Below, piece after piece: positions 1 through 5,831 of a DNA stretch of 9,613 nt. The notes beneath the pieces are model-generated. The model ran no database searches and was not told the DNA's origin. It saw only the letters and a program-made list of their open reading frames with translations. Where the stretch lies: NCBI GenBank assembly GCA_030045215.1, contig JASIBJ010000690.1:1-9613 (forward strand), written 5' to 3'. The translations under genes were made by a program, and so were the position numbers. The DNA comes from Streptosporangiaceae bacterium (GTDB lineage Bacteria; Actinomycetota; Actinomycetes; Streptosporangiales; Streptosporangiaceae). How positions within the stretch are numbered: the first letter of the stretch is position 1; each line of letters starts with the position of its first letter.

Positions 1-401
1 GTCCGGAAGGCGTCGACCTTGGTTTGCAGGCGCTGCGCGGCCCCGCTGAGCTTCTCCTCCTCGCCCTGAAGCGAGGCGTACTGCGTCTGGAGGTCCACCA
101 GCTGCTGATTGATCCCGGCCTTGCGCTGAAGCGCCTCGCGGGCGAGATCCTCGCGGCCAGCAGACAGCGCGTCGCGAGCCTGCCTGTCCAGCTTGTCTGC
201 CGACTGCTGCAGCTGGTTGACCTGCAGTTCCACGCGCTTGCGCGACGTCGCGACGTCGGCCACGCCACGACGGACCTTCTGCAGCAGCTCAAGCTGCTGC
301 TGATAGGAGTAATCCAAGGTCTCGCGCGGATCTTCCATCCGGTCGAGCGCCTTATTGGCCTTAGCCCGGAAGACCAGCTGGACCCGCTTCATGACGCCCA
401 T
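1..401 (-). CDS. pspA: PspA/IM30 family envelope-stress protein (N-terminal part, cut by window edge)
   Basis: Encodes the first 133 residues of a phage-shock-protein A / IM30 (Vipp1) family protein; the 3' end lies left of the window. These peripheral membrane proteins assemble on the inner face of the cytoplasmic membrane and protect it during envelope stress. The translation begins MGVMKR and continues with the hallmark helical stretch KANKALDRMEDPRETLDYSY, then heptad-rich helices containing QKVRRGVADVATSRKR, NQLQQSADKL, AGREDLAREALQRKA and LQGEEEKLSGAAQRLQ. The result is almost wholly alpha-helical coiled coil with few hydrophobic runs, as expected of the family. Three in-frame ATGs are possible (413, 401, 392). 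I chose 401 because actinobacterial homologues begin M(S)GVMKR, and a GAGGGG lies 12 bases upstream. The gene is divergent from a DUF3043 gene, about 270 bases away. Family assignment is very secure; the start is uncertain by a few codons. Confidence 0.93.
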   Translation of the reverse strand, partial: MGVMKRVQLVFRAKANKALDRMEDPRETLDYSYQQQLELLQKVRRGVADVATSRKRVELQVNQLQQSADKLDRQARDALSAGREDLAREALQRKAGINQQLVDLQTQYASLQGEEEKLSGAAQRLQTKVDAFR

Positions 402-507
402 GGGCGCGACCATCCCCTCATCGGAATCCGCTGCTACGGTGCCGTCCGGGGTCGCGGAACAGCGTCGGTGATAGCCAACGGACATATTGCCGGCAGATCT
501 TGCCTTC

Positions 508-537
508 AGCCTACGACGTTGGAACGCGGGCCGTCAT
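508..537 (-). promoter_or_regulatory. Candidate housekeeping-type promoter for pspA
   Basis: On the minus strand ATGACG (537-532) and TAGGCT (513-508) are separated by 18 bases. They resemble the actinobacterial principal-sigma pattern TTGACn-N16-18-TAnnnT. Transcription would begin near 501 and give a leader of roughly 100 bases before the pspA start. The call is by eye only; a -10 of this type is fairly common by chance. Confidence 0.35.
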
Positions 538-631
538 CACAGAGTGCCCGCTCCGTGCCGCCTGAAGGCGCCTGATGGGCCACGGGGCCGGGCTCATGGC
601 CACACCAGGAGCGCGGGCAATCCGCGACCGA

Positions 632-666
632 GGAACGGAGTTCTGAGGGGTTCGTCCCGGTAGGCT
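632..666 (+). promoter_or_regulatory. Candidate leaderless promoter (-10 TAGGCT) and possible ECF-type site upstream of the DUF3043 gene
   Basis: TAGGCT at 661-666 ends six bases before the GTG at 673, the layout of a leaderless actinobacterial transcript whose first base is the start codon. No convincing -35 for a housekeeping sigma factor is seen. Separately, GGAAC (632-636) and CGTC (653-656) are 16 bases apart, which resembles the GGAAC/CGTT spacing of SigE-type extracytoplasmic-function promoters. The last base of the second element does not match, so that reading is weak. The rest of the 402-672 gap holds the pspA promoter and no gene that I can support. Confidence 0.35.
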
Positions 667-672
667 GTGGGT

Positions 673-1290
673 GTGTTCCGACGACGCCCCAGCGATACCC
701 CTGACGTGCTCGAGAACGAGCAGCCTGAACCAGACGCGGCCCCCGACGCTGATCGGCCCGTCCGGTCGAGTTACACACCGCCGAAGGCTGGACCGACGCC
801 GAAGCGGAGCGAAGCTGAGGCAAGCCGGCGCGGGCCCTACCAGGCGCCGGCCGACCGCAAGGCCGCGGCCCGGCAGAGCAGGGAGCGCGATCGGAGCGAC
901 AGGACCAAGCGGACAGAGGCGCTCCAGCGCGGCGAGGAGTGGGCACTGCCGAGGAAGGACCGGGGACCGGTCCGAGCCCTCGCCCGCGACGTCGTCGACT
1001 CGCGGCGCAGCCTCTCCGAGTACTACCTGATCGCCGTTATCCCGATCTTCGTACTGATCTTCCTGCCCTACACCTTCCTCAAGCTCGCCGCCGACGCCTT
1101 GGTCGTGATGATCCTCGTCATCGTCGCGCTCGAGGGCTACATGGTCGGGCGCAGGGTGCAGCGGCTGGCGAACGAGCGCTACCCCGGCCAGAGCACGCGC
1201 GGCGTGCGCTTGTACGCGGCCATGCGCGGGACCCAGATGCGCCGGCTACGCATCCCCAAGCCCAGGGTCGACGTGGGCGACGAGATCTGA
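673..1290 (+). CDS. DUF3043 family membrane protein
   Basis: Encodes a 205-residue protein of the actinobacterial family DUF3043, whose function is not known. From the GTG at 673 the product begins VFRRR. An acidic, disordered N-terminal segment (about residues 10-30) is followed by the family signature GPTPKRSEAEA (about 40-50), a long basic stretch rich in Arg and Lys (50-100), and the conserved KDRGPVRALARDVVDSR (about 95-111). Two closely spaced hydrophobic segments (about 117-135 and 139-158) predict a short helical hairpin in the membrane. A basic tail ends MRRLRIPKPR. An earlier in-frame GTG at 667 is possible; I prefer 673 because homologues begin (M)FR and because a TAGGCT hexamer ends six bases upstream, suggesting a leaderless message. 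It is divergent from pspA, and I recall the same pairing in other actinomycetes, so a link to the envelope is plausible but inferred. Confidence 0.85.
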   Translation: MFRRRPSDTPDVLENEQPEPDAAPDADRPVRSSYTPPKAGPTPKRSEAEASRRGPYQAPADRKAAARQSRERDRSDRTKRTEALQRGEEWALPRKDRGPVRALARDVVDSRRSLSEYYLIAVIPIFVLIFLPYTFLKLAADALVVMILVIVALEGYMVGRRVQRLANERYPGQSTRGVRLYAAMRGTQMRRLRIPKPRVDVGDEI

Positions 1291-1332
1291 TCGCTCGGGA
1301 GCCCGGTATGAGCCGGCAGATAACCGGACTAC

Positions 1333-1338
1333 TAGGTT
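1333..1338 (+). promoter_or_regulatory. Candidate -10 element (TAGGTT) of a leaderless promoter for the aldo/keto reductase
   Basis: TAGGTT ends seven bases before the ATG at 1346, and no Shine-Dalgarno is present in the bases between. This spacing would start transcription at or within a base of the start codon. A -35 element is not recognisable at 17-18 bases upstream. The gap after the DUF3043 stop is only 55 bases, so read-through from that gene is also possible. Confidence 0.4.
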
Positions 1339-1345
1339 GTCCGCC

Positions 1346-2344
1346 ATGGAACACCGTCATTTGGGCCGCAGTGGCCTTAAGGTCAGTGAGATCGCCTACG
1401 GCAACTGGATCACGCACGGCTCGCAGGTAGAGGAGGACGCGGCCGTTGCCTGCGTCCGAGCCGCGCTCGACGAGGGAATCACCACGTTCGACACCGCCGA
1501 TGTCTACGCGCGGACCAGGGCCGAGACCGTTCTCGGCAAGGCGCTGCACGGGGTGCGGCGTGAGTCGATTGAGCTCTGCACGAAGGTGTACTGGCCGACC
1601 GGTCCGGGCGCCAACGACAGCGGCCTGTCGCGCAAGCACATCATGGAGTCGGCCCATGCCTCGCTGCGAAGGCTGGACGTCGACTACATCGACCTGTACC
1701 AGGCACACCGGTTCGATCACGAAACCCCGCTGGAAGAGACGCTCCGGGCCTTCGACGACCTGGTCAGGCAGGGCAAGGTGCTGTACATCGGCGTATCGGA
1801 GTGGCGAGCCGAGGAGATCTCCGCCGCGATCAAGATCGCCGCGGAGCTGGGCTTCGACCGGATCGTCTCCAACCAGCCTCAGTACAACATGATCTGGCGC
1901 GTGATCGAGGCCGAGGTCGTGCCGCTGTGCCGGCAGGAAGGAATCGGCCAGATCGTCTGGTCACCCATCGCCCAGGGCGTCCTGACCGGGAAATACCTGC
2001 CTGGCACCGAGCCTCCCGCGGGGTCCAGGGCCTTGGACCAGACCGGGTCGCGCTTCATATCCGAGCTGCTCGTCGACGATCTCCTGATCAGGGTGCAGCA
2101 ACTGAAGCCCGTGGCCGACCAGGCCGGCCTGACTCTCGCGCAGCTGGCGATTGCCTGGACCCTGCAGAACCCGGCAGTCTCGGCGGCGATCATCGGCGCC
2201 ACCCGGCCCGAGCAGGTCAGGGAGAATGTGCGCGCGGCGGGATTGCGGCTTGAGGAATCCGCCATGCGCCAGATCGACGAGATTCTCGGCGACGCCGTAG
2301 TCACCGACCCGGCCGAGACGGCCAGTCCGCCACAGCGTCCCTAG
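1346..2344 (+). CDS. Aldo/keto reductase, Kv-beta-like clade
   Basis: Encodes a 332-residue NADPH-dependent aldo/keto reductase with a (beta/alpha)8-barrel fold, close in pattern to the voltage-gated K+ channel beta-subunit-like clade common in Streptomyces. Visible family features in order: RHLGRSGLKVSEIAYGNW at the N-terminus; FDTADVYA with catalytic Asp49 and Tyr54; TKVYW with catalytic Lys80; GLSRKHIMESAHASLRRL (93-110); DLYQAHR with His121 completing the tetrad; SNQPQYNM (175-182); WSPIAQGVLTGKY (205-217); and the cofactor-binding segment IIGATRPEQVRENV (282-294). Length is normal and nothing is missing. The ATG at 1346 is preferred over a TTG three codons earlier because homologues start ME(Y/H)RHLG and because the upstream TAGGTT fits a leaderless start. 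Physiological substrate is unknown; small aldehydes or ketones are likely. No neighbour suggests a pathway. Confidence 0.95.
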   Translation: MEHRHLGRSGLKVSEIAYGNWITHGSQVEEDAAVACVRAALDEGITTFDTADVYARTRAETVLGKALHGVRRESIELCTKVYWPTGPGANDSGLSRKHIMESAHASLRRLDVDYIDLYQAHRFDHETPLEETLRAFDDLVRQGKVLYIGVSEWRAEEISAAIKIAAELGFDRIVSNQPQYNMIWRVIEAEVVPLCRQEGIGQIVWSPIAQGVLTGKYLPGTEPPAGSRALDQTGSRFISELLVDDLLIRVQQLKPVADQAGLTLAQLAIAWTLQNPAVSAAIIGATRPEQVRENVRAAGLRLEESAMRQIDEILGDAVVTDPAETASPPQRP

Positions 2345-2385
2345 CGCCAAGCCAGTGCCGTGCGCCTGATGCGGGCGGCATGTCG

Positions 2386-2598
2386 CTACTCCTCGGCTGG
2401 ATGCAGGCTCATCGGGCCGTACTCGACGCGGCCGTCCTCGGTCAGCGTGACCCGGTCGACGCCCGCCTTGAGCAGGCTGGGCCAGTGCTCGCCAAGCCAG
2501 CTCTCCGCGTCGCCCTGGCTGCTGAACGTCTCCTTCAGCAGGTCACGGGCCGGTACAGCCGTGCCATCTTCCCTCTCCAACTGCCAGGTCCAGGTCAT
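2386..2598 (-). CDS. Small conserved actinobacterial protein of unknown function
   Basis: Encodes a 70-residue, acidic, soluble protein beginning MTWTWQLEREDGT and ending YGPMSLHPAEE. I recognise the pattern as a small protein found across actinomycetes (MTWTW near the start, DAESWLGE in the middle, VTLxEDG and YGPMSLH at the end), but no function is known to me. The predicted make-up is alternating beta strands and one helix (DAESWLGEHWPSLLKAG), with no transmembrane segment, cysteines or obvious ligand motif. The ATG at 2598 is preceded on the minus strand by AAGGCGAG, a modest Shine-Dalgarno. It converges with the aldo/keto reductase (41-base gap) and is divergent from the cobU-type gene (79-base gap). 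The conserved ends and stop-free frame make it a real gene despite its size. Confidence 0.78.
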   Translation of the reverse strand: MTWTWQLEREDGTAVPARDLLKETFSSQGDAESWLGEHWPSLLKAGVDRVTLTEDGRVEYGPMSLHPAEE

Positions 2599-2615
2599 TT
2601 CTCGCCTTGCGTAGC

Positions 2616-2621
2616 TAGGAT
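2616..2621 (+). promoter_or_regulatory. Candidate -10 element (TAGGAT) for the cobU-type gene
   Basis: TAGGAT matches the favoured actinobacterial principal-sigma -10 hexamer. Transcription would start near 2628, leaving a leader of about 50 bases that contains a short hairpin (GGCCG at 2625-2629 pairing with CGGCC at 2638-2642). No good -35 is seen 17-18 bases upstream, so support is moderate at best. Confidence 0.3.
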
Positions 2622-2677
2622 CAAGGCCGGCTCTCGACGGCCCCCATGGTAACTAACCGCAACTGACAGGCAGGCCA

Positions 2678-3802
2678 GTGGACGCGCTCTTGATCGGCAC
2701 CGGAGGAGAGCGCGGCTGGCCGCAGGATGGCTGCTCGTGCGCCTCATGCCTGCGCGCCGCGGCGGCCGGGACTCGCCGGGCGCCTGGCCGCGCACACGTC
2801 GATGGGCAACTGGTGCTGATCCCGGGAGCGCCGCCCCGGTCGTCGAGCGGCAGTACGAGCCACCGGGTAGTGGCGGTTCCGGGCGGCTGGGACATCACCG
2901 GGCCAGACGGCGGCCGGCTGCTGGCCGCGGCGGGTCCGGGAGCGGTTCCCGAGCCACCAGACGGGACGGCCCGGTTCGATATCGCGCTGCTCGACCTGCT
3001 CGCCAGCCCCGCCCATCTCGGGCTGCTGCGTGCCCGCGGCCTGGTAACCGAGCAGACGCGCGTGGCGGCGCTCTACACCGACCACAGGATCAGCTCCGAG
3101 CGGGAAATGGCCCGCCGATGCGCTCTCTGGCGGGCCACTGCGGGCCAGGACGGGCAGGTGATAGGCACCGCCGAGCAGTCGGCCGGCCCATCGGAGCGAG
3201 TTGGGCCAGGGCGTCCGCACCGGACGCTGGTCCTCGGCGGGGCGCGATCTGGCAAGTCGAGGGAGGCCGAGCTGAGGCTGTCCGGCGAGCCGTCGGTGAC
3301 CTACCTCGCCGCCGGGCCCTGGGCCGATGAGCAGTGGGAACGCACGGACGGCGAGCCCGACCCCGAATGGGCGGACCGGGTGGCCGCGCACCGCGCGGCT
3401 CGGCCCTCCTGGTGGCGCACCGAGGAGAGCCTGGACGTGGCCGGGGCCCTGCGGCGGGAGACGGGCGCGCTTCTGATCGACGGAATCGGGACCTGGCTGG
3501 CCGCCGTGATGGACCAGGCCGGCGCGTGGCCCGAAGACGCGGCCGACTGGGCACCCCGGCCGGCGGCGGCGGACCCGCAGCACGTTGTCTCGGCCAAGAC
3601 CGACGAGTTGATCGACGCCTGGCGGCAGACCGCGGCTCTGGTGGTGGCTGTGACCGACGAGGTCGGTTCCGGGCTGGTGCCCGCCTACCCGGCGGGCCGC
3701 ATGTTCCGGGATCAGCTTGGCTGGCTGAACCAGCGCCTAGCCGCCGAATCAGACGTCAACATGCTGGTCGTGGCGGGTCGGGCCATGATCTTGCCAACCT
3801 GA
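2678..3802 (+). CDS. cobU: Bifunctional adenosylcobinamide kinase / adenosylcobinamide-phosphate guanylyltransferase with an eroded N-terminal metallo-beta-lactamase-like domain
   Basis: Encodes 374 residues. The C-terminal part (about 183-374) is CobU/CobP, which phosphorylates adenosylcobinamide and then transfers GMP to it during assembly of the lower ligand of cobalamin, in the cytoplasm. Visible motifs: P-loop GGARSGKS (187-194); RVAAHRAARPSWWRTEE, where His238 aligns with the guanylylated histidine of CobU; the Walker-B-like LLIDGIGTW (265-273), where many homologues have DCL; and TDEVGSGLVPAYPAGRMFRDQLGWLN (326-351). The N-terminal part (1-about 165) begins LLIGTGG...GCSCASC (5-24), like the PhnP branch of the metallo-beta-lactamase fold. 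It continues with strands resembling that domain but lacks HxHxDH, which should lie around residues 50-60. Such fusions occur in Streptomyces, where this domain is longer. The GTG start has only a weak AGG upstream. No other cobalamin gene is in the window. Confidence 0.92.
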   Translation: MDALLIGTGGERGWPQDGCSCASCLRAAAAGTRRAPGRAHVDGQLVLIPGAPPRSSSGSTSHRVVAVPGGWDITGPDGGRLLAAAGPGAVPEPPDGTARFDIALLDLLASPAHLGLLRARGLVTEQTRVAALYTDHRISSEREMARRCALWRATAGQDGQVIGTAEQSAGPSERVGPGRPHRTLVLGGARSGKSREAELRLSGEPSVTYLAAGPWADEQWERTDGEPDPEWADRVAAHRAARPSWWRTEESLDVAGALRRETGALLIDGIGTWLAAVMDQAGAWPEDAADWAPRPAAADPQHVVSAKTDELIDAWRQTAALVVAVTDEVGSGLVPAYPAGRMFRDQLGWLNQRLAAESDVNMLVVAGRAMILPT

Positions 3803-3934
3803 CCCGAACCATCACTATCCGGGCTAGCGACCGCGAACGGCGCGAGATGGGTCCTGGAAGCTGTTAAGTTCTATGCGCTAGCACTCTGATCAGGACTATC
3901 CTCCCCGACCCTGTCCTGGCTCAGCCTCGTGATC

Positions 3935-3940
3935 AAGGTG
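3935..3940 (+). promoter_or_regulatory. Ribosome binding site that sets a TTG start for the PfkB kinase
   Basis: AAGGTG, continuing into GTG (AAGGTGGTG, 3935-3943), closely matches the anti-Shine-Dalgarno complement AAGGAGGTG and lies a suitable distance before the TTG at 3950. It would be inside the coding region if translation began at the GTG at 3929, which argues against that earlier start. Confidence 0.55.
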
Positions 3941-3949
3941 GTGACGACA

Positions 3950-4843
3950 TTGACTCGCGTTGTCGTCGTAGGTGACCTCATGACGGACACGGTCGCGCAC
4001 GCGCACCTGGCGCTGGCCAGGGGCAGCGACACGCCCGCCACCGTGACCATGCACGGCGGTGGTTCCGGCGCGAATATCGCGGCCTGGCTGGCCGTCGACG
4101 GGTGCGAAGTCGCGTTCGTGGGCAGGCGCGGGGCAGACATCGCCGGCCGGAACCGTGACATGGAATTGATGGGCTACGGGGTAGACGCGCGCCTGGTCAT
4201 GGATCCCGACCGCCCGACTGGCACGTGCGTCGTGATGGTGACCCACAAGGGCGACCACACTATGCTGTCCGACCCCGGGGCCAACGCGGCCCTGTCCCCG
4301 GAGGATCTGCCTCAGGACCTGTTCGCGCCCGGCAGCCACCTGCATGTCTCCGGTTACACGCTGCTCAATCCGGGGTCGCGGCCTGCGGTTCTGGTCGCTC
4401 TCAGCACCGCCGACAGAGCCGGGATGTCCATCTCGATCGATGGCGCGTCCGCCGCACCCCTGGAGCGAGTGGGCGCCGAGCCGTTCCTGCAACTGACCAA
4501 CGGCGCCACCCTCCTGTTCGTGAACGCGGCTCAGGGCAAGGTCCTGACCGGCCGGGACGATCCGGGCCAGGCCGCCAGGGTGCTGAGCGCCTGGTACCCG
4601 CACGTGGTCATGAAGCTCGGCCCGGACGGCGCGATGATGTACTCCAACGGCCGGCCCGACCCGGTCAGGGTGCCGGGGCCGCCGATCGAGCGCATCGTCG
4701 ACGGTACAGGCGCGGGCGACGCCTTCGTCGCCGGATTCCTCCCGGCCTGGCTGGACAACAAGCCACCGGGTGAGGCGCTCGTCAGCGGTTGCCGGCTGGC
4801 CGCACGCGCTCTCAGCCTGGTGGGCGCCCGTCCACTGCTGTAG
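3950..4843 (+). CDS. PfkB-family carbohydrate kinase (ribokinase fold)
   Basis: Encodes a 297-residue sugar or nucleoside kinase of the PfkB/ribokinase family, which moves the gamma-phosphate of ATP to a hydroxymethyl group of the substrate. Visible features: an N-terminal strand RVVVVGDLMTD (3-13); RGSDTPATVTMHGGGSGANIAAWLA with the family's first signature GGGSGAN (36-42); and the second signature DGTGAGDAFVAGF (251-263), where Gly254-Gly256 form the anion hole and Asp257 is the catalytic base. A typical MKLGPDGAMMY segment precedes it. Length is normal. The start was set at TTG 3950 because of the strong AAGGTGG upstream and because homologues begin TRVxVVGD; GTGs at 3929, 3938 and 3941 are alternatives. 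The substrate cannot be read from the sequence: ribose, adenosine, fructose or pseudouridine kinases all share these motifs, and no transporter or partner enzyme is nearby. The 147 bases before it hold no gene. Confidence 0.9.
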   Translation: MTRVVVVGDLMTDTVAHAHLALARGSDTPATVTMHGGGSGANIAAWLAVDGCEVAFVGRRGADIAGRNRDMELMGYGVDARLVMDPDRPTGTCVVMVTHKGDHTMLSDPGANAALSPEDLPQDLFAPGSHLHVSGYTLLNPGSRPAVLVALSTADRAGMSISIDGASAAPLERVGAEPFLQLTNGATLLFVNAAQGKVLTGRDDPGQAARVLSAWYPHVVMKLGPDGAMMYSNGRPDPVRVPGPPIERIVDGTGAGDAFVAGFLPAWLDNKPPGEALVSGCRLAARALSLVGARPLL

Positions 4844-4848
4844 TCGTC

Positions 4849-4863
4849 GCGGCAGCGTGCCGC
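4849..4863. terminator. Small hairpin between convergent genes, possible two-way terminator
   Basis: GCGGCA (4849-4854) and TGCCGC (4858-4863) form a perfect six-base-pair stem with a three-base loop. It lies in the 19-base gap between the stops of the convergent PfkB kinase and alpha/beta hydrolase and touches the hydrolase stop codon. There is no T tract on either side, but actinobacterial terminators often lack one. The placement is the main support. Confidence 0.4.
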
Positions 4864-5762
4864 TAGCCGGCATGTGCCAGCACGAAGTCCGTGACGGCCT
4901 GGCTGTAGGCCTGCGGCTCCTCGAGGTACGGGTAGTGACCGGACCGCTCGAACTCGCGCATGGTCCCGTCCCTGACCGACGTCCTGAAGGCGGCCAGCAT
5001 GCCCGGCGCCGCGACCAGGTCGTCGCGTCCGCGCAGCAGCAACGCCGGCCTCCTGATCCGCGGCAGTAGCGACAGCACCGGCTCGTACATCGCGGCCAGC
5101 AGGGGCCAGTGCGAGTTGCCCCGCTGCCACTGCTCCTGCGTGAACCCCGAGTCTTCCAGCAGCTCGCTGAAGTCGGCCGCGCCGTCCGGATCGTGAAAGA
5201 ATTGCTCCAGGTAGTACGCGCCCAGCGTCTGCATCGCGCCCTTGGCGTCGTCGCCGAAGACCAGCCGCGCGGACTTGGCCGCCAGCTCCCGGCAGCGCTC
5301 GGCGTCGGCGAGCTGCCCGAGCGCCTCGAGCCTGCGGGCCACGACGGGCAGGCGGTTACGGTCGGTCATGTCCGCGTCCCAGCACGGGCAGTCGAAGATC
5401 ACCGCGCGGACCGCGCCGGGATGGCCAGTCACGTACCGCAGCGCGTACCCGGCCCCGGCCGAGTGCCCGAGCACGGCCCAGGACTCGATCCGCAGCCTTC
5501 GCCGCAGCGCCTCGAAGTCCGTCACCAGCAGATCGGGCGTGAGCGGCGGAACGCCTGGCAGCGGCTCCGACCGCAGCGTCCCGCGCTGGTCAACTCCGAT
5601 GATGCGCAGTTGCGCCGCCAGCAGGTCACCCTGCGCCCTCATGAAGTCGTAGCAGCCCTGGCCGGTCCCGCCATGAACGTAGAGCAACGCCGGCGCTGCG
5701 GGATCACCGCGATCATCGACGAAGATCCTCGTGCCATTGACGGTGACCAGGCGTGCGGACAA
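4863..5762 (-). CDS. Alpha/beta hydrolase, proline-iminopeptidase-like
   Basis: Encodes a 299-residue alpha/beta-fold hydrolase resembling peptidase family S33 (prolyl iminopeptidase) and related esterases. Visible features: LLYVHGGTGQG (27-36), the oxyanion-hole loop; IIGVDQRGTLRSEPLPG (54-70), typical of the S33-like group; nucleophile elbow GHSAG (99-103) with Ser101; FDCPCWDAD (123-131); a helical cap region (about 135-230); LLLRGRDDLV with the acid Asp247 or Asp248; and SGHYPYLEEP with catalytic His276. The triad appears complete. No signal peptide is seen, so the enzyme is likely cytoplasmic. The TTG at 5762 is the only good start: GGAGGT lies five bases upstream, and no ATG or GTG occurs in the next codons. 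It lies 69 bases downstream of a GNAT gene on the same strand but has its own candidate promoter. Peptide, ester or lactone substrates are all possible. Confidence 0.9.
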   Translation of the reverse strand: MSARLVTVNGTRIFVDDRGDPAAPALLYVHGGTGQGCYDFMRAQGDLLAAQLRIIGVDQRGTLRSEPLPGVPPLTPDLLVTDFEALRRRLRIESWAVLGHSAGAGYALRYVTGHPGAVRAVIFDCPCWDADMTDRNRLPVVARRLEALGQLADAERCRELAAKSARLVFGDDAKGAMQTLGAYYLEQFFHDPDGAADFSELLEDSGFTQEQWQRGNSHWPLLAAMYEPVLSLLPRIRRPALLLRGRDDLVAAPGMLAAFRTSVRDGTMREFERSGHYPYLEEPQAYSQAVTDFVLAHAG

Positions 5763-5767
5763 CTGCT

Positions 5768-5773
5768 ACCTCC
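5768..5773 (-). promoter_or_regulatory. Strong ribosome binding site that sets a TTG start for the hydrolase
   Basis: On the minus strand GGAGGT (5773-5768) is followed by five bases and then TTG at 5762. This is a near-ideal Shine-Dalgarno and it decides the rare start codon. Confidence 0.65.
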
Positions 5774-5796
5774 GACGTGCCCCGTTCCCTCGTGCC

Positions 5797-5802
5797 AACC
5801 TA
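5797..5802 (-). promoter_or_regulatory. Candidate -10 element (TAGGTT) for the hydrolase
   Basis: TAGGTT on the minus strand lies between the GNAT stop and the hydrolase start. It would start transcription near 5790 with a leader of about 28 bases that includes the GGAGGT. No -35 is recognisable, so co-transcription from the GNAT gene remains possible. Confidence 0.3.
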
Positions 5803-5831
5803 ACCGGCCGGGGATCAAGAGCGCCGCCGGT

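Noticed and set aside
24..575. A 183-codon plus-strand frame antisense to pspA.
   Set aside because: The minus strand encodes an unmistakable PspA here. The plus frame is the Leu/Arg-rich shadow of its coiled-coil codons.
2599..2677. Possible cobalamin riboswitch before cobU.
   Set aside because: The gap is only 79 bases, shorter than a cobalamin riboswitch, and no B12-box-like sequence is visible. The one short GC hairpin is not enough.
2744..3583. Long open frames antisense to and overlapping the cobU-type gene.
   Set aside because: They are Arg/Pro/Gly-rich shadows without motifs. The cobU frame carries all expected CobU motifs.
3879..3886. TAGCACTC, like one arm of a CIRCE (HrcA) operator.
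   Set aside because: The second arm GAGTGC is not found nine bases downstream, and the next gene is not a chaperone gene.
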